A model generated the notes under the pieces. That model was not told the DNA's origin. It made no database searches and saw nothing but the letters and a program-made list of their open reading frames with translations. Shown piece by piece: positions 1 through 8,266 of a DNA stretch of 38,300 bases (the stretch's first letter is position 1; each line of letters opens with the position of its first letter). The stretch is from Mesotoga sp. BH458_6_3_2_1 (GTDB lineage Bacteria; Thermotogota; Thermotogae; Petrotogales; Kosmotogaceae): NCBI RefSeq assembly GCF_003664995.1, contig NZ_JFHL01000010.1:1-38300 (forward strand), in the 5' to 3' direction. The position numbers were made by a program, and so were the translations under genes.

Positions 1-1230
1 AGGAAGTGATGCCCGGAAGGGCATCCGGGGAAGTGATGCTGGCGCTTAAGCACCAGGAGGCAAAAACCAAAGAAAAAGTGCAAGCAAATTAAAGTTATCT
101 GATCAGAACGAATTTATTTTGTCATCTGAAATGCTCCTGTTAAGGATCTGGGCTTCGTAAAAAAGGCCGGGGTTGGGGATAGCGGGTTGGGGGTACGAAA
201 GAGCAGATTGAAATCGGTTCACCGTTGAACGGTTCTCCGTTCTCCGAAAAAAACCCGTTCTTCGTTCCGACGCTCCGCGTCCAGGTTCTTCGTTCTTGGG
301 CAAGGTGATGATTCAAGAGCGTTTGGATTCCAACCAGTCATGAAAAAAACAGCACTCATCGGAAACCCTCTTCCGGTTCTTGACTTCAACATGGAACTGG
401 CAATTTGCAACTGATCTCCACAGCTTAAAGCGGTTTCTAGATGCGAGATCCCGATCAGTTTCATATCGGGATGACGGAATTGGATCATGGACATAATCCA
501 TATTGGCGCAGACTCTACGGGATAAGAGTGCTTGGAAATAACGGGATGATACAACATGATTTAAGGGCAGGGGACTCTCCCTTCTTGTCATCCTGACAAT
601 GCTCCTGGTCAGGATCCCTTTCTTTCGCGAAAAACGGGACAGACAATAGGAGCGTTTGGGAGCCAGTCTGCTAACGCACGCCAGTCGCACTTCGTGCGGC
701 CAGTTCCGACTTAGTCGGGCAGAAGAGCCTTGTTTAGAAGCTGGTTACGAAGTGCGGGTTAGAAAGATCGGGTTTATAAAAGCGGGTTGTCAGAACCGGG
801 TTCTTAAAGAGCGAGATCCCGTGCAGACCCCCTGAACAGGAGCGCTTCAGGGCAGGCGCTACGTGATGACAATTTAAGATGATTGTGCAGTTCTCTTGTA
901 GCGGGCGACCGAAAAAGGTCCTGGTTGGAATTTCTGCCTTTTACGCGAAAAATGGGACAGACATGAGGAGAATTGTCAGTCCCTATTTTCGCTCTCATCT
1001 TCTCGTGAGCGAAGCTAACGTCTCCGACGTGCTCTTTCTCGGTTTTTACAGCGACCAACGGGGTTTCGTTCTTAAGCGTTCACCGGCTCCTAGCCCGCGA
1101 AGCGGAACTGGCCACCGAAGGTGACTGGCCTCTGCCGGAGGCAGAGACTGGCCAGGCGGAGCCTGACTGGCCTGCATCAGCAGACTGGCTGTGAAGATCT
1201 AAGGAATCAGATCAGGAGAACGCCATAGTC
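1..1230. repeat. Mosaic island of palindromic intergenic repeats
   Basis: I see no gene here; the open frames have no ribosome site and are built from repeats. The stretch is a patchwork of short dyad modules found again elsewhere in the window. Examples are a 7-bp stem (gatgccc/gggcatc, 8-25), a block at 205-300 with gttca/tgaac symmetry that recurs at 17525-17615 and in part near 24290 and 37100, a module with stem atcctgac/gtcaggat (inverted here near 585-620), and the large composite at 813-1175. Orientation and order of modules differ between islands. No transposase is nearby, so if these are mobile they are non-autonomous. Confidence 0.8.
813..1175 (+). repeat. Composite repeat, copy 1 (about 363 bp)
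   Basis: Aligned by eye, this block matches 17733-18107 at roughly 95 percent. It holds a ccctgaa/ttcaggg stem, a deleted remnant of the palindrome that is intact in copy 2 (around 900-910), an 18-bp imperfect inverted repeat (945-962 and 975-992, 15 of 18 bases matching, 12-base spacer), and a run of actggcc-containing stems including ctctgcc/ggcagag. The distal third recurs at 25482-25605. Confidence 0.85.
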
Positions 1231-1236
1231 ACCATA

Positions 1237-1824
1237 TCAGAAGGCGACAGCGATCCCAAACAGGCCCCCATCTGGACTTGAAGTGCTTTCTGCAAATGGA
1301 ATGTCGATTTCGAAATAGAATTTTCCGTTGGTTAGAAATAGACCTGGAATCACACCCACCTCATTCGCCACAAAAAGCTGGAGTTTTGCCCCTACCATCC
1401 AGTCTTGTAAATAGATTCCAGCCATCGGCGATATTCTAAGGAAAGGTATGAAATAATCATCGCCACTAATTCCGCTAGGTCTCTTTCCAAAGAAGACTCC
1501 ACCGCTCATGTGAATTGCTGCGTTTCTCAAACCTGGAATTCCAAGTTTTGCTCCTGCTTCAACGGTTGCTGCCGGGGCAGATATGAAGATGCTTGGAATG
1601 GCCACTCTCAATGAACCTTCGAGATACTCGGTCAATCCCATCCTTGCAAGATATTGGAAACTCCAGGGAGCGACAACCAATTCATCAAATGCTACGATAA
1701 GATCCATTCCGACTGCCTGTTTCAGTGTACCCCTGGGCAGAATTTCCGGCTCCATCATTAGAGCCATTGGCACGCAACCAGACATGATGATCGTAACAAT
1801 CAGAATCAATAGAAACCACTTCAT
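1237..1824 (-). CDS. Putative lipoprotein, function unknown
   Basis: A 195-residue protein that I do not recognise. The N terminus is a lipoprotein signal: a hydrophobic stretch of about 15 residues followed by a lipobox IIMSGC, with Cys near residue 17. The rest is rich in alternating hydrophobic and aromatic residues, glycine and proline, as in a beta-rich envelope protein; it could be a small outer-membrane-type barrel or a lipid-binding fold. ATG at 1824 is chosen because GGAGTG lies a few bases upstream; an in-frame TTG at 1839 would overlap the previous gene and has no better site. It starts 4 bases after the patatin-like gene stops, so the two are probably co-transcribed and the lipoprotein may act on or with the phospholipase at the envelope. 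Confidence 0.75.
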   Translation of the reverse strand: MKWFLLILIVTIIMSGCVPMALMMEPEILPRGTLKQAVGMDLIVAFDELVVAPWSFQYLARMGLTEYLEGSLRVAIPSIFISAPAATVEAGAKLGIPGLRNAAIHMSGGVFFGKRPSGISGDDYFIPFLRISPMAGIYLQDWMVGAKLQLFVANEVGVIPGLFLTNGKFYFEIDIPFAESTSSPDGGLFGIAVAF

Positions 1825-1828
1825 CTTT

Positions 1829-3118
1829 TCACTCCTCAACTCCCTCTAGAATCATGAAGGAGGATTTGAAGATCTCGAATTTCTCAGGAGGCGAAGGCAC
1901 TTCACTTTTGTCATGCAAGAAGAGGACAAACTCAAGCATTCTTCCATAGGGTATAAGAGAGGTTCCTTGATCTTGAAAACCCTTTTCCGCATAGGCACTT
2001 TCAATCGCATCGAGGATCTCAGCCGTACTGTACAGAACAAGTGAGGGAATCTCTAGAATGGAAGCTAACTCATCAACCAGAACAATCATAGGATCATCCC
2101 TCTTGTAGATCTTTCCGAGGGATGATAGTAACTCAGAATAGAACCTGTCGGGATCCTCCCAGTCTTGAAGATCACTGGCGATCTCTATAGCGACCCTTTT
2201 CTCATCTTTAGATAGAGAATCAAACATTTCTTTGAATACGTCTCGATCTTCGAAGATATATGTGTACTCACCTTTCAGAAGGCCGAAAGCAGCGAGCGTA
2301 TCGAGATAACCCTCTTCTATCTGCAACCTCGTCTTTTCAGCGTCGAAATCCAAGGTACTCCCGTACATTACTCTCGGTCTTATATGAATTAGATTCGCCC
2401 CGGCAAGGAATGCTTGAAGTTTTGCAATTCTATCTCTGAGGGCAATTCTACCAATATCGACAAGAATGATCTCTCTGAAGCCTCTTTCCAATGCCATCTC
2501 GACTGGCTGATTCGAATAGACACCACCATCCACAAAGGCTTTGCCATCGATCACCACCGTCCTGAAACCAGGAAAATCTGCACTCGCCATTATGTATTCA
2601 ATCAACGACCCTTGAGGAATATCTTCAATGAAAAGCATCTCTGGCCTAAGATCGGTTAGATCAAACGTAACGAGCCCAAAGTCAATCGAAGAGCTCCTGA
2701 CCGACTCTTCAGAAATCAGCGTACGCAAGAGCTCCTTAAGCGGCGTCACATCTATTCCCTGGTTTATCACGTCGACTGCTCCCTGATAAAGCTCTCCCAG
2801 ACTCCAGTCAACTCCTCCACCGTACGCCTCAATCAGCTTTTTCTCGGCCTCAGTCGGTTTCATCACACTCTCTTCTGAGATATCTCTCCACACGTTCAGA
2901 GCCTTGTCAAAATCTCCCTGGGCTACTGCAGCTGCATTCAGGGAGCCAACAGAAGTTCCATAGACTCCCCCAATTTCCATTCCTAGATCAAGAAGAGCTT
3001 TCCAGGCACCAATTTCATAACCGCCCTTCGCTCCTCCTCCCGAAAGGACGACGCCTACACTACTCGAATAAAGCATTAGGGGAATCATGAAAACAATAAC
3101 TATAAGAAGTCTCTTCAC
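1829..3118 (-). CDS. Patatin-like phospholipase, exported
   Basis: A 429-residue serine hydrolase of the patatin family, which cleaves acyl esters of (phospho)lipids with a Ser-Asp dyad. After an N-terminal hydrophobic segment (residues about 4-20, likely signal peptide or anchor) come the oxyanion glycine loop GGGAKGG (27-33), the nucleophile elbow GTSVG (Ser about 56) and the catalytic Asp in FVDGGVYSNQP (Asp about 197). About 200 residues after the catalytic core have no motif I recognise. GTG at 3118 is preferred: GAGAGG sits 8 bases upstream, while the earlier GTG and TTG overlap that site. The gene is followed directly by the lipoprotein gene. Surface or periplasmic lipid turnover is the most economical role, but the substrate is unknown. 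Confidence 0.88.
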   Translation of the reverse strand: MKRLLIVIVFMIPLMLYSSSVGVVLSGGGAKGGYEIGAWKALLDLGMEIGGVYGTSVGSLNAAAVAQGDFDKALNVWRDISEESVMKPTEAEKKLIEAYGGGVDWSLGELYQGAVDVINQGIDVTPLKELLRTLISEESVRSSSIDFGLVTFDLTDLRPEMLFIEDIPQGSLIEYIMASADFPGFRTVVIDGKAFVDGGVYSNQPVEMALERGFREIILVDIGRIALRDRIAKLQAFLAGANLIHIRPRVMYGSTLDFDAEKTRLQIEEGYLDTLAAFGLLKGEYTYIFEDRDVFKEMFDSLSKDEKRVAIEIASDLQDWEDPDRFYSELLSSLGKIYKRDDPMIVLVDELASILEIPSLVLYSTAEILDAIESAYAEKGFQDQGTSLIPYGRMLEFVLFLHDKSEVPSPPEKFEIFKSSFMILEGVEE

Positions 3119-3183
3119 TGACAACACCTCTCTTTAATGGCTTCCATAGAGGGATAATAGCATTATTAACACTAAAATAGAAA

Positions 3184-3202
3184 GCGAGAGAAAATATCTC
3201 GC
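3184..3202 (-). terminator. Rho-independent terminator after the AEC carrier gene
   Basis: On the minus strand a gcgaga/tctcgc stem with a 7-base loop is followed by a T-rich tract (TTTCTATTTT). It lies just beyond the stop codon of the AEC carrier gene and before the patatin gene, so the two are separate transcripts. Confidence 0.6.
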
Positions 3203-3206
3203 CTTT

Positions 3207-4115
3207 TCAATCAAGAAAAGAGATGATAAGGGGAATCGTTATCATAGAAAAGAGAGTTGAAGATGCAATGAGTTTCGAGGAAAGCTCGTAATCAGAGTCG
3301 AAAATCCTTGCAAAGATAGATGTGTTTGCTGCGGCAGGCATTGCGCTCATGATTATTAATATCTTCTCCACCATCGTGGGCATTTCGACGGCAGACAAAA
3401 GAAAGAAAACAATCACCGGCGCAATGCACAACTTCACAAGACTGTAGAAGATAACAGTTCTGCTTTTCAATATCGTGGAGAGTTTTGCGCTCGCCAAAAT
3501 GATCCCTGCAACTACCATGGCTAAAGGAACTGTGCTTTGTCCCAGAAGAGCAAGAGCTTCATCAAGAAACAGCGGAAGCTTCAACGGAGTGAAAAAGAGA
3601 ATCAGACCGATGAATACCGAAATCATTCCAGGATTGAGAAAAGCCTTTCTTGTCGAAGAGCCCGCTTCACGTGACATAATTCGCACTCCTACAGTCCATG
3701 TAAGAACATTGAACCAGATATTGAAGACCGCGCTGTAAAAGACACCTTCCTTCCCGATAATTAGTTCGACAACGGGGTATCCCATGTAAGCAACGTTTCC
3801 AAATAGGACTGCATAGAGAAAGACGCTTCTCGTATCTCCGGTTAGCCTAAGAATCTTTGATGAGACTACTCCCATAAGCCAGAGAATCAGATACAAGGCT
3901 CCTCCAGCTATTAACAATATTACGGAGTTAGAAAACATCTCGTAAGAGTATTCAAAATTCATCGAATCTACTATCAGAGCAGGAAGAGTTACGTAAAGAA
4001 CGAATCTGGAAACTCCCTTCGTGAACAGATCGTCAACCAGATTAGTTCTCCTCAATATGAAGCCAATTCCTATCAAGACAAAGAAAGTAAGCACTTTCGA
4101 GACGATTTCAGTCAT
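3207..4115 (-). CDS. AEC-family (auxin efflux carrier-like) transporter
   Basis: A 302-residue integral membrane protein with about ten hydrophobic segments spread over its whole length. The beginning (MTEIVSKVLTFFVLIGIGFI, then LRRTN) is typical of bacterial AEC carriers, where a first helix is followed by a short basic loop and a second helix containing LPALI. Characterised bacterial members export malate or other organic anions; the substrate here cannot be read from sequence. Start choice is weak: ATG at 4115 matches the usual family N terminus, whereas a TTG at 4154 would add 13 residues; neither has a good Shine-Dalgarno sequence. Appears monocistronic, with a terminator immediately downstream. 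Confidence 0.85.
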   Translation of the reverse strand: MTEIVSKVLTFFVLIGIGFILRRTNLVDDLFTKGVSRFVLYVTLPALIVDSMNFEYSYEMFSNSVILLIAGGALYLILWLMGVVSSKILRLTGDTRSVFLYAVLFGNVAYMGYPVVELIIGKEGVFYSAVFNIWFNVLTWTVGVRIMSREAGSSTRKAFLNPGMISVFIGLILFFTPLKLPLFLDEALALLGQSTVPLAMVVAGIILASAKLSTILKSRTVIFYSLVKLCIAPVIVFFLLSAVEMPTMVEKILIIMSAMPAAANTSIFARIFDSDYELSSKLIASSTLFSMITIPLIISFLD

Positions 4116-4373
4116 TAAGAGGATTATAAACCAGCATACTAAAGAATCAAACAAGGAGAAGAGATTAGATGGCTATTAACAGCTTGAATTAGGAACAGCG
4201 GAGAACAGAGTGATTACATAAATGACTCAGAATTGTGATAAACTAGTCTCGTTAAACATTATGCTTTCCTTTTCGATATCCGGGTTATCCGGCTTCTATT
4301 TCGGTCACCAGAAATTAATGATTAAAGGATGCCTATCGGGCAGCCTCAATTCCTAATAAAAGGGGGTTTTTGA

Positions 4374-5549
4374 ATGCGTAAAGCACTATTAGTTCTGCTG
4401 GTAGTTCTTGTAAGCGCGGCGTTTATGTTTGCCGTGGATTTTCACATCGGCGTTGTAACCGGAACTGTCTCCCAGTCCGAAGATGACCTTAGAGGCGCCG
4501 AAGCGCTGATCAAGAAATATGGAGACGCTGCTTCCGGTGGGATGATCGTACATCTTACCTACCCTGACAACTTCATGTCCGAGCAGGAGACCGTTATCGC
4601 ACAGATTACCGGTCTCGCAGATGATCCTCTGATGAAGGCTATCATTGTGAACCAGGCTATTCCTGGAACAGTCGAGAGCTTCAGAAGAATCAGGGAAACA
4701 AGACCTGATATCATTCTTCTGGCCGGTCTTCCTCACGAAGATCCCCCAATGCTTGCCGATGCAGCCCATCTGTCAGTAAACGCTGACTCGCTGGCACGTG
4801 GCTACCTGATAATCTACACGGCCAAGCAGCTGGGCGCCGAGAAGTTTATGCACATCTCATTCCCAAGGCACATGTCTTACGAACTTCTTTCCAAGAGAAG
4901 AGACATTATGAGAGCAGCTTGTGAAGAACTCGGTCTCGAGTTCATCGACATGGGTTCGCCGGACCCTGTCAGTGACGTTGGAGTAGCCGGTGCACAGCAG
5001 TTCATTCTTGAGAAAGTCCCCGCCTGGCTCGATGAGTATGGAGTAAACACTGCATTCTTCTGTACGAACGATGCCCACACAGAACCTCTTCTCAAGAGAG
5101 TTGCCGAACTTGGCGGTTATTTCATCGAAGCCGACCTGCCCTCTCCTTTGATGGGTTATCCCGGATCACTTGGCGTATCCTTTACCGAAGAGGAAACTGG
5201 CAACTGGCCAGCAATTCTTGCCAAGGTGGAAGAAGCCGTTGTAGATAAGGGTGGAGCAGGAAGAATGGGAACATGGGCCTACTCGCTTGGTTACACAACA
5301 ACCGCAGCGCTTGCAGAGCATGCAAAGAATGTCATTGAAGGCAAATGTGAAGTTGACGACTTCGATGCAGTCATGGCTGCTTTTGCTGAATACACACCTG
5401 GCGCGGCGTGGAATGGAAGCTATTACGTTGATGCCGATGGAATTGATCAGGAAAATTATCTCTTGATCTATCAGGATACCTACATATTTGGCAAAGGTTA
5501 CATGGGTATCACTGAAGTGGAGGTTCCTGAGAAATTTCTGAACTTCTAA
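4374..5549 (+). CDS. DUF3798 periplasmic solute-binding protein of ABC importer
   Basis: A 391-residue exported protein with a signal peptide (basic start, hydrophobic core, likely cleavage after about residue 20, no lipobox Cys). The mature part has the alternating beta-alpha pattern of type I periplasmic binding proteins: FHIGVVTGTVSQSEDD near the start, a segment like DPLMKAIIVNQAIPGT, and NTAFFCTNDAH in the second lobe. I assign it to DUF3798 from memory of that family. It heads an operon with a double ATPase and two BPD_transp_2-type permeases, so it should capture the ligand. By analogy with sugar/nucleoside systems the ligand may be a small polar metabolite; this is inference. The start is supported by AAAGGGGG upstream. 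Confidence 0.82.
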   Translation: MRKALLVLLVVLVSAAFMFAVDFHIGVVTGTVSQSEDDLRGAEALIKKYGDAASGGMIVHLTYPDNFMSEQETVIAQITGLADDPLMKAIIVNQAIPGTVESFRRIRETRPDIILLAGLPHEDPPMLADAAHLSVNADSLARGYLIIYTAKQLGAEKFMHISFPRHMSYELLSKRRDIMRAACEELGLEFIDMGSPDPVSDVGVAGAQQFILEKVPAWLDEYGVNTAFFCTNDAHTEPLLKRVAELGGYFIEADLPSPLMGYPGSLGVSFTEEETGNWPAILAKVEEAVVDKGGAGRMGTWAYSLGYTTTAALAEHAKNVIEGKCEVDDFDAVMAAFAEYTPGAAWNGSYYVDADGIDQENYLLIYQDTYIFGKGYMGITEVEVPEKFLNF

Positions 5550-5560
5550 GCTGAATAACG

Positions 5561-5592
5561 TCAAGAGGGGGGGCAACCCCCCCTTTTCTTGA
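5561..5592 (+). terminator. Intra-operon G/C hairpin after the binding-protein gene
   Basis: Seven G and seven C residues pair around a CAA loop (5567-5573 with 5577-5583), followed by TTTTCTT. It lies between the binding-protein stop and the ATPase start. Such partial terminators or 3'-protecting hairpins commonly make the binding protein more abundant than the membrane components. Confidence 0.75.
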
Positions 5593-5625
5593 TTCTTTCT
5601 AACCTTCGGTATTTGGGGTGAAGTC

Positions 5626-7230
5626 ATGGACGAAAAGCAATATCTGCTAAGAATGGAGAGCATCAGCAAGGACTTCTTTGGAAATCAAGTTCTTAAAGAT
5701 GTGACCCTAAGAGTTGGAAAGGGCGAGATCATTGGACTGGTCGGCGAGAACGGAGCTGGTAAGTCCACCTTAATGAATATCCTCTTCGGGTTGTCAGTTA
5801 TTCACGAGACGGGTGGCTTCCAGGGGAAGATATTTCTTGAAGATAACGAAGTGAATTTTGCCAGTCCATTTGAAGCTATTGAAGCCGGTATTGGAATGGT
5901 ACACCAAGAGTTCATTCTGATTCCAGGTTTCACTGCAACAGAGAATATTCTTCTGAACAGAGAGTCTACTAATTACAATATCTTTGTTGAGGTTTTTGGA
6001 GAAAGACTTCGCACTCTCGATAGAGAAGAGATGCACAAGAGAGCCGTAACTGCAATCGAAAAGCTTGAGGTCCAACTTGATCCAGACATGCTGGTAAGCG
6101 AAATGCCGGTTGGCCACAGGCAGTTTACTGAAATTGCAAGAGAGATGGACAGAAAATCGACCAAGCTTCTAGTTCTTGACGAGCCTACTGCAGTTCTCAC
6201 GGAATCGGAAGCCGACACCATGTTGAAGGCTGCAAGAAAGCTTGCCGACTTAGGCCTGTCGATAATCTTCATAACCCACAGGCTCAGCGAGGTTTTGGAG
6301 ATAGCTGATCGGCTGATTGTGTTGAGAGACGGCCAGGTGGTTCGTGAGCTGGAGTCATCCAAGACCACTCCGAGAGAGGTTGCTTCTCTTATGGTCGGTA
6401 GAGAGATAAAAGACGCTAGTTCTGTGCGTTCAAAGGACAGTGAAGAGTCTGAAATTGTTCTGGACATAAAGGATCTCTGGGTCGACATGCCTGGAGAACA
6501 GGTTAACGGCGTCAACCTCCAAGTGCACAAGGGAGAGATTCTCGGAATTGGCGGCCTTGCAGGTCAAGGAAAGCTCGGGATTTCAAACGGAGTGATGGGT
6601 CTCTTCCCGGCGGAAGGAGAAGTTCACTATAAAGGTGAGATTCTCCCTCTCAATAATCCTGTTAGCGTTCTGAGCAAAGGAATCGCTTTTGTTTCTGAGG
6701 ACAGAAGGGGCGTGGGCCTTCTTCTAGACGAACCGATAGATTTGAATATAGTGTTCACTGCGATGCAGATCCAGGGAAGGTTCATCAAGAATTTCCTGGG
6801 CGGACTGGTCAAATGGCGAGACGAAAAAGAGATATCGAGGGTTGCAAGAGAATATGTCGATTCTCTGCAAATCAAATGTGTTAGCGAAAAGCAGGAGGCA
6901 AAAGAGCTTTCGGGCGGAAATCAACAGAAGGTCTGTCTTGCAAAGGCCTTTGTTCTCGAACCTGATCTTCTTTTTGTTTCTGAGCCCACTAGAGGAATCG
7001 ATGTCGGTGCAAAAAGCGTAGTCCTTGAGACCCTTAGAAGGCAGAACAGAGAACACGGAACTACAATAATTATGACATCTTCTGAACTTGAAGAGCTCCG
7101 TTCAATTTGCGACAGGATTGCCATTGTAAGTGAGGGAAAGATATTCGGAATTCTTCCGCCTACTGCCGATCCGGCCGACTTTGGTCTACTGATGCTGGGT
7201 GAACAGGAAGAGGTGAAGTCAGGTGTTTGA
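5626..7230 (+). CDS. ABC importer ATPase with two nucleotide-binding domains (RbsA/YufO type)
   Basis: A 534-residue cytoplasmic ATPase built from two fused ABC domains. Domain 1 (about 1-250) has Walker A GENGAGKST (40-48), a degenerate signature (MPVGHRQ) and Walker B LLVLDEPTA. Domain 2 (about 270-510) has a degenerate P-loop (GLAGQGK), a canonical LSGGNQQK signature and LLFVSEPTRGID, where Ser replaces the usual Asp before the Glu. This asymmetry is normal for the CUT2 sugar and BmpA-type nucleoside importers. The start follows GGGGTGA. Its 3' end overlaps the first permease gene by 8 bases, indicating translational coupling. It powers uptake of the ligand bound by the DUF3798 protein. 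Confidence 0.93.
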   Translation: MDEKQYLLRMESISKDFFGNQVLKDVTLRVGKGEIIGLVGENGAGKSTLMNILFGLSVIHETGGFQGKIFLEDNEVNFASPFEAIEAGIGMVHQEFILIPGFTATENILLNRESTNYNIFVEVFGERLRTLDREEMHKRAVTAIEKLEVQLDPDMLVSEMPVGHRQFTEIAREMDRKSTKLLVLDEPTAVLTESEADTMLKAARKLADLGLSIIFITHRLSEVLEIADRLIVLRDGQVVRELESSKTTPREVASLMVGREIKDASSVRSKDSEESEIVLDIKDLWVDMPGEQVNGVNLQVHKGEILGIGGLAGQGKLGISNGVMGLFPAEGEVHYKGEILPLNNPVSVLSKGIAFVSEDRRGVGLLLDEPIDLNIVFTAMQIQGRFIKNFLGGLVKWRDEKEISRVAREYVDSLQIKCVSEKQEAKELSGGNQQKVCLAKAFVLEPDLLFVSEPTRGIDVGAKSVVLETLRRQNREHGTTIIMTSSELEELRSICDRIAIVSEGKIFGILPPTADPADFGLLMLGEQEEVKSGV

Positions 7231-8266
7231 GAGTATTGGAAAGCTCATTGAAAAGGCCGGCTGGCCCAGAGTAATAATTGCTCTCTTCCTGCTTTCTATG
7301 TTCGTGATAGCTCCTTTTGTCAACATAAGCATCGGGACATCTATCAGCGATACAATCGTCAGATTTGCTATGAACTCTGTCCTTGTTCTTTCGCTAGTTC
7401 CAATGGTACAGTCCGGTTGTGGATTGAACTTTGGAATGCAGCTTGGTGTTATTGCTGGATTGATTGGAGCCGTAACCAGTATTGAACTCGGAGTTACTGG
7501 CCTTGCGGGATTTCTAACGGCAATAGGAATAGCCATTCCCTTCGCGGCGATACTCGGTTTCTTCTACGGTCTACTCCTGAACAGAGTAAAGGGCGACGAA
7601 ATGGTAGTTGCAACTTATGTAGGCTTCTCTTCTGTCGCTTTTATGAGCATGATGTGGCTTCTCTTGCCATACAAAAGCCCAAACATGATTTGGGGATATG
7701 GCGGTTCGGGGCTGAGGACAACTATCAGCGTTGAAGGATACTGGCTGGGGGTCCTCAATAACTTCCTTAGCGTTCGAATAGGGAATTTCTTTCTCCCGAC
7801 AGGAACGATCCTTTTCTTCGCTCTGATTGCGCTGCTCGTCTGGTCATTTTTCAAGACAAAACTTGGAACTGCAATGACAGCAGCCGGATCGAACCCTATC
7901 TACGCAAAGGCTGCCGGTGTAAATGTTGATAGGATGAGAATCCTCTCAGTTGTGATCTCAACGATAATTGCTGCGGTTGGAATTTTAGTTTATGAGCAGA
8001 GTTTTGGATTCATCCAACTTTACATGGCCCCTCTTCTAATGGCATTTCCGGCTGTAGCAGCCCTTTTGCTCGGAGGCGCCTCAGTCTCTAAAGCGTCAAT
8101 GGGAAATGTAATTGTGGGAGCGTTTCTTTTTCAGGGAATTCTGACAATGACTCCTTCCGTTATGAACAACTTGATTAAGAGTGACATGTCCGAGGTAATA
8201 AGAATAATCGTCTCCAACGGTATGATCGTATACGCTTTGACGAGAAGAATGAAGGTGAGAAAATGA
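7223..8266 (+). CDS. ABC importer permease 1 (BPD_transp_2 family)
   Basis: A 347-residue membrane protein with 8-10 hydrophobic segments. The cytoplasmic coupling region reads GTAMTAAGSNPIYAKAAGVN, the hallmark of branched-chain/sugar/nucleoside-type permeases (family BPD_transp_2). It starts with GTG inside the ATPase gene, behind AGAGGTGA, and ends in an ATGA overlap with the second permease. It probably forms a heterodimeric channel with permease 2, as in YufP/YufQ-type systems. Confidence 0.9.
   Translation: MFESIGKLIEKAGWPRVIIALFLLSMFVIAPFVNISIGTSISDTIVRFAMNSVLVLSLVPMVQSGCGLNFGMQLGVIAGLIGAVTSIELGVTGLAGFLTAIGIAIPFAAILGFFYGLLLNRVKGDEMVVATYVGFSSVAFMSMMWLLLPYKSPNMIWGYGGSGLRTTISVEGYWLGVLNNFLSVRIGNFFLPTGTILFFALIALLVWSFFKTKLGTAMTAAGSNPIYAKAAGVNVDRMRILSVVISTIIAAVGILVYEQSFGFIQLYMAPLLMAFPAVAALLLGGASVSKASMGNVIVGAFLFQGILTMTPSVMNNLIKSDMSEVIRIIVSNGMIVYALTRRMKVRK

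Noticed and set aside
103-1124. Several 66-125-residue open frames in the first island
   Set aside because: They overlap each other on both strands and follow module boundaries, with no ribosome sites. The same sequence in island 2 does not keep the frames.
4200-4373. Possible riboswitch ahead of the DUF3798 gene
   Set aside because: Only short imperfect stems (ccgg...ccgg, tgcc...ggca) are present; no conserved riboswitch core could be matched.
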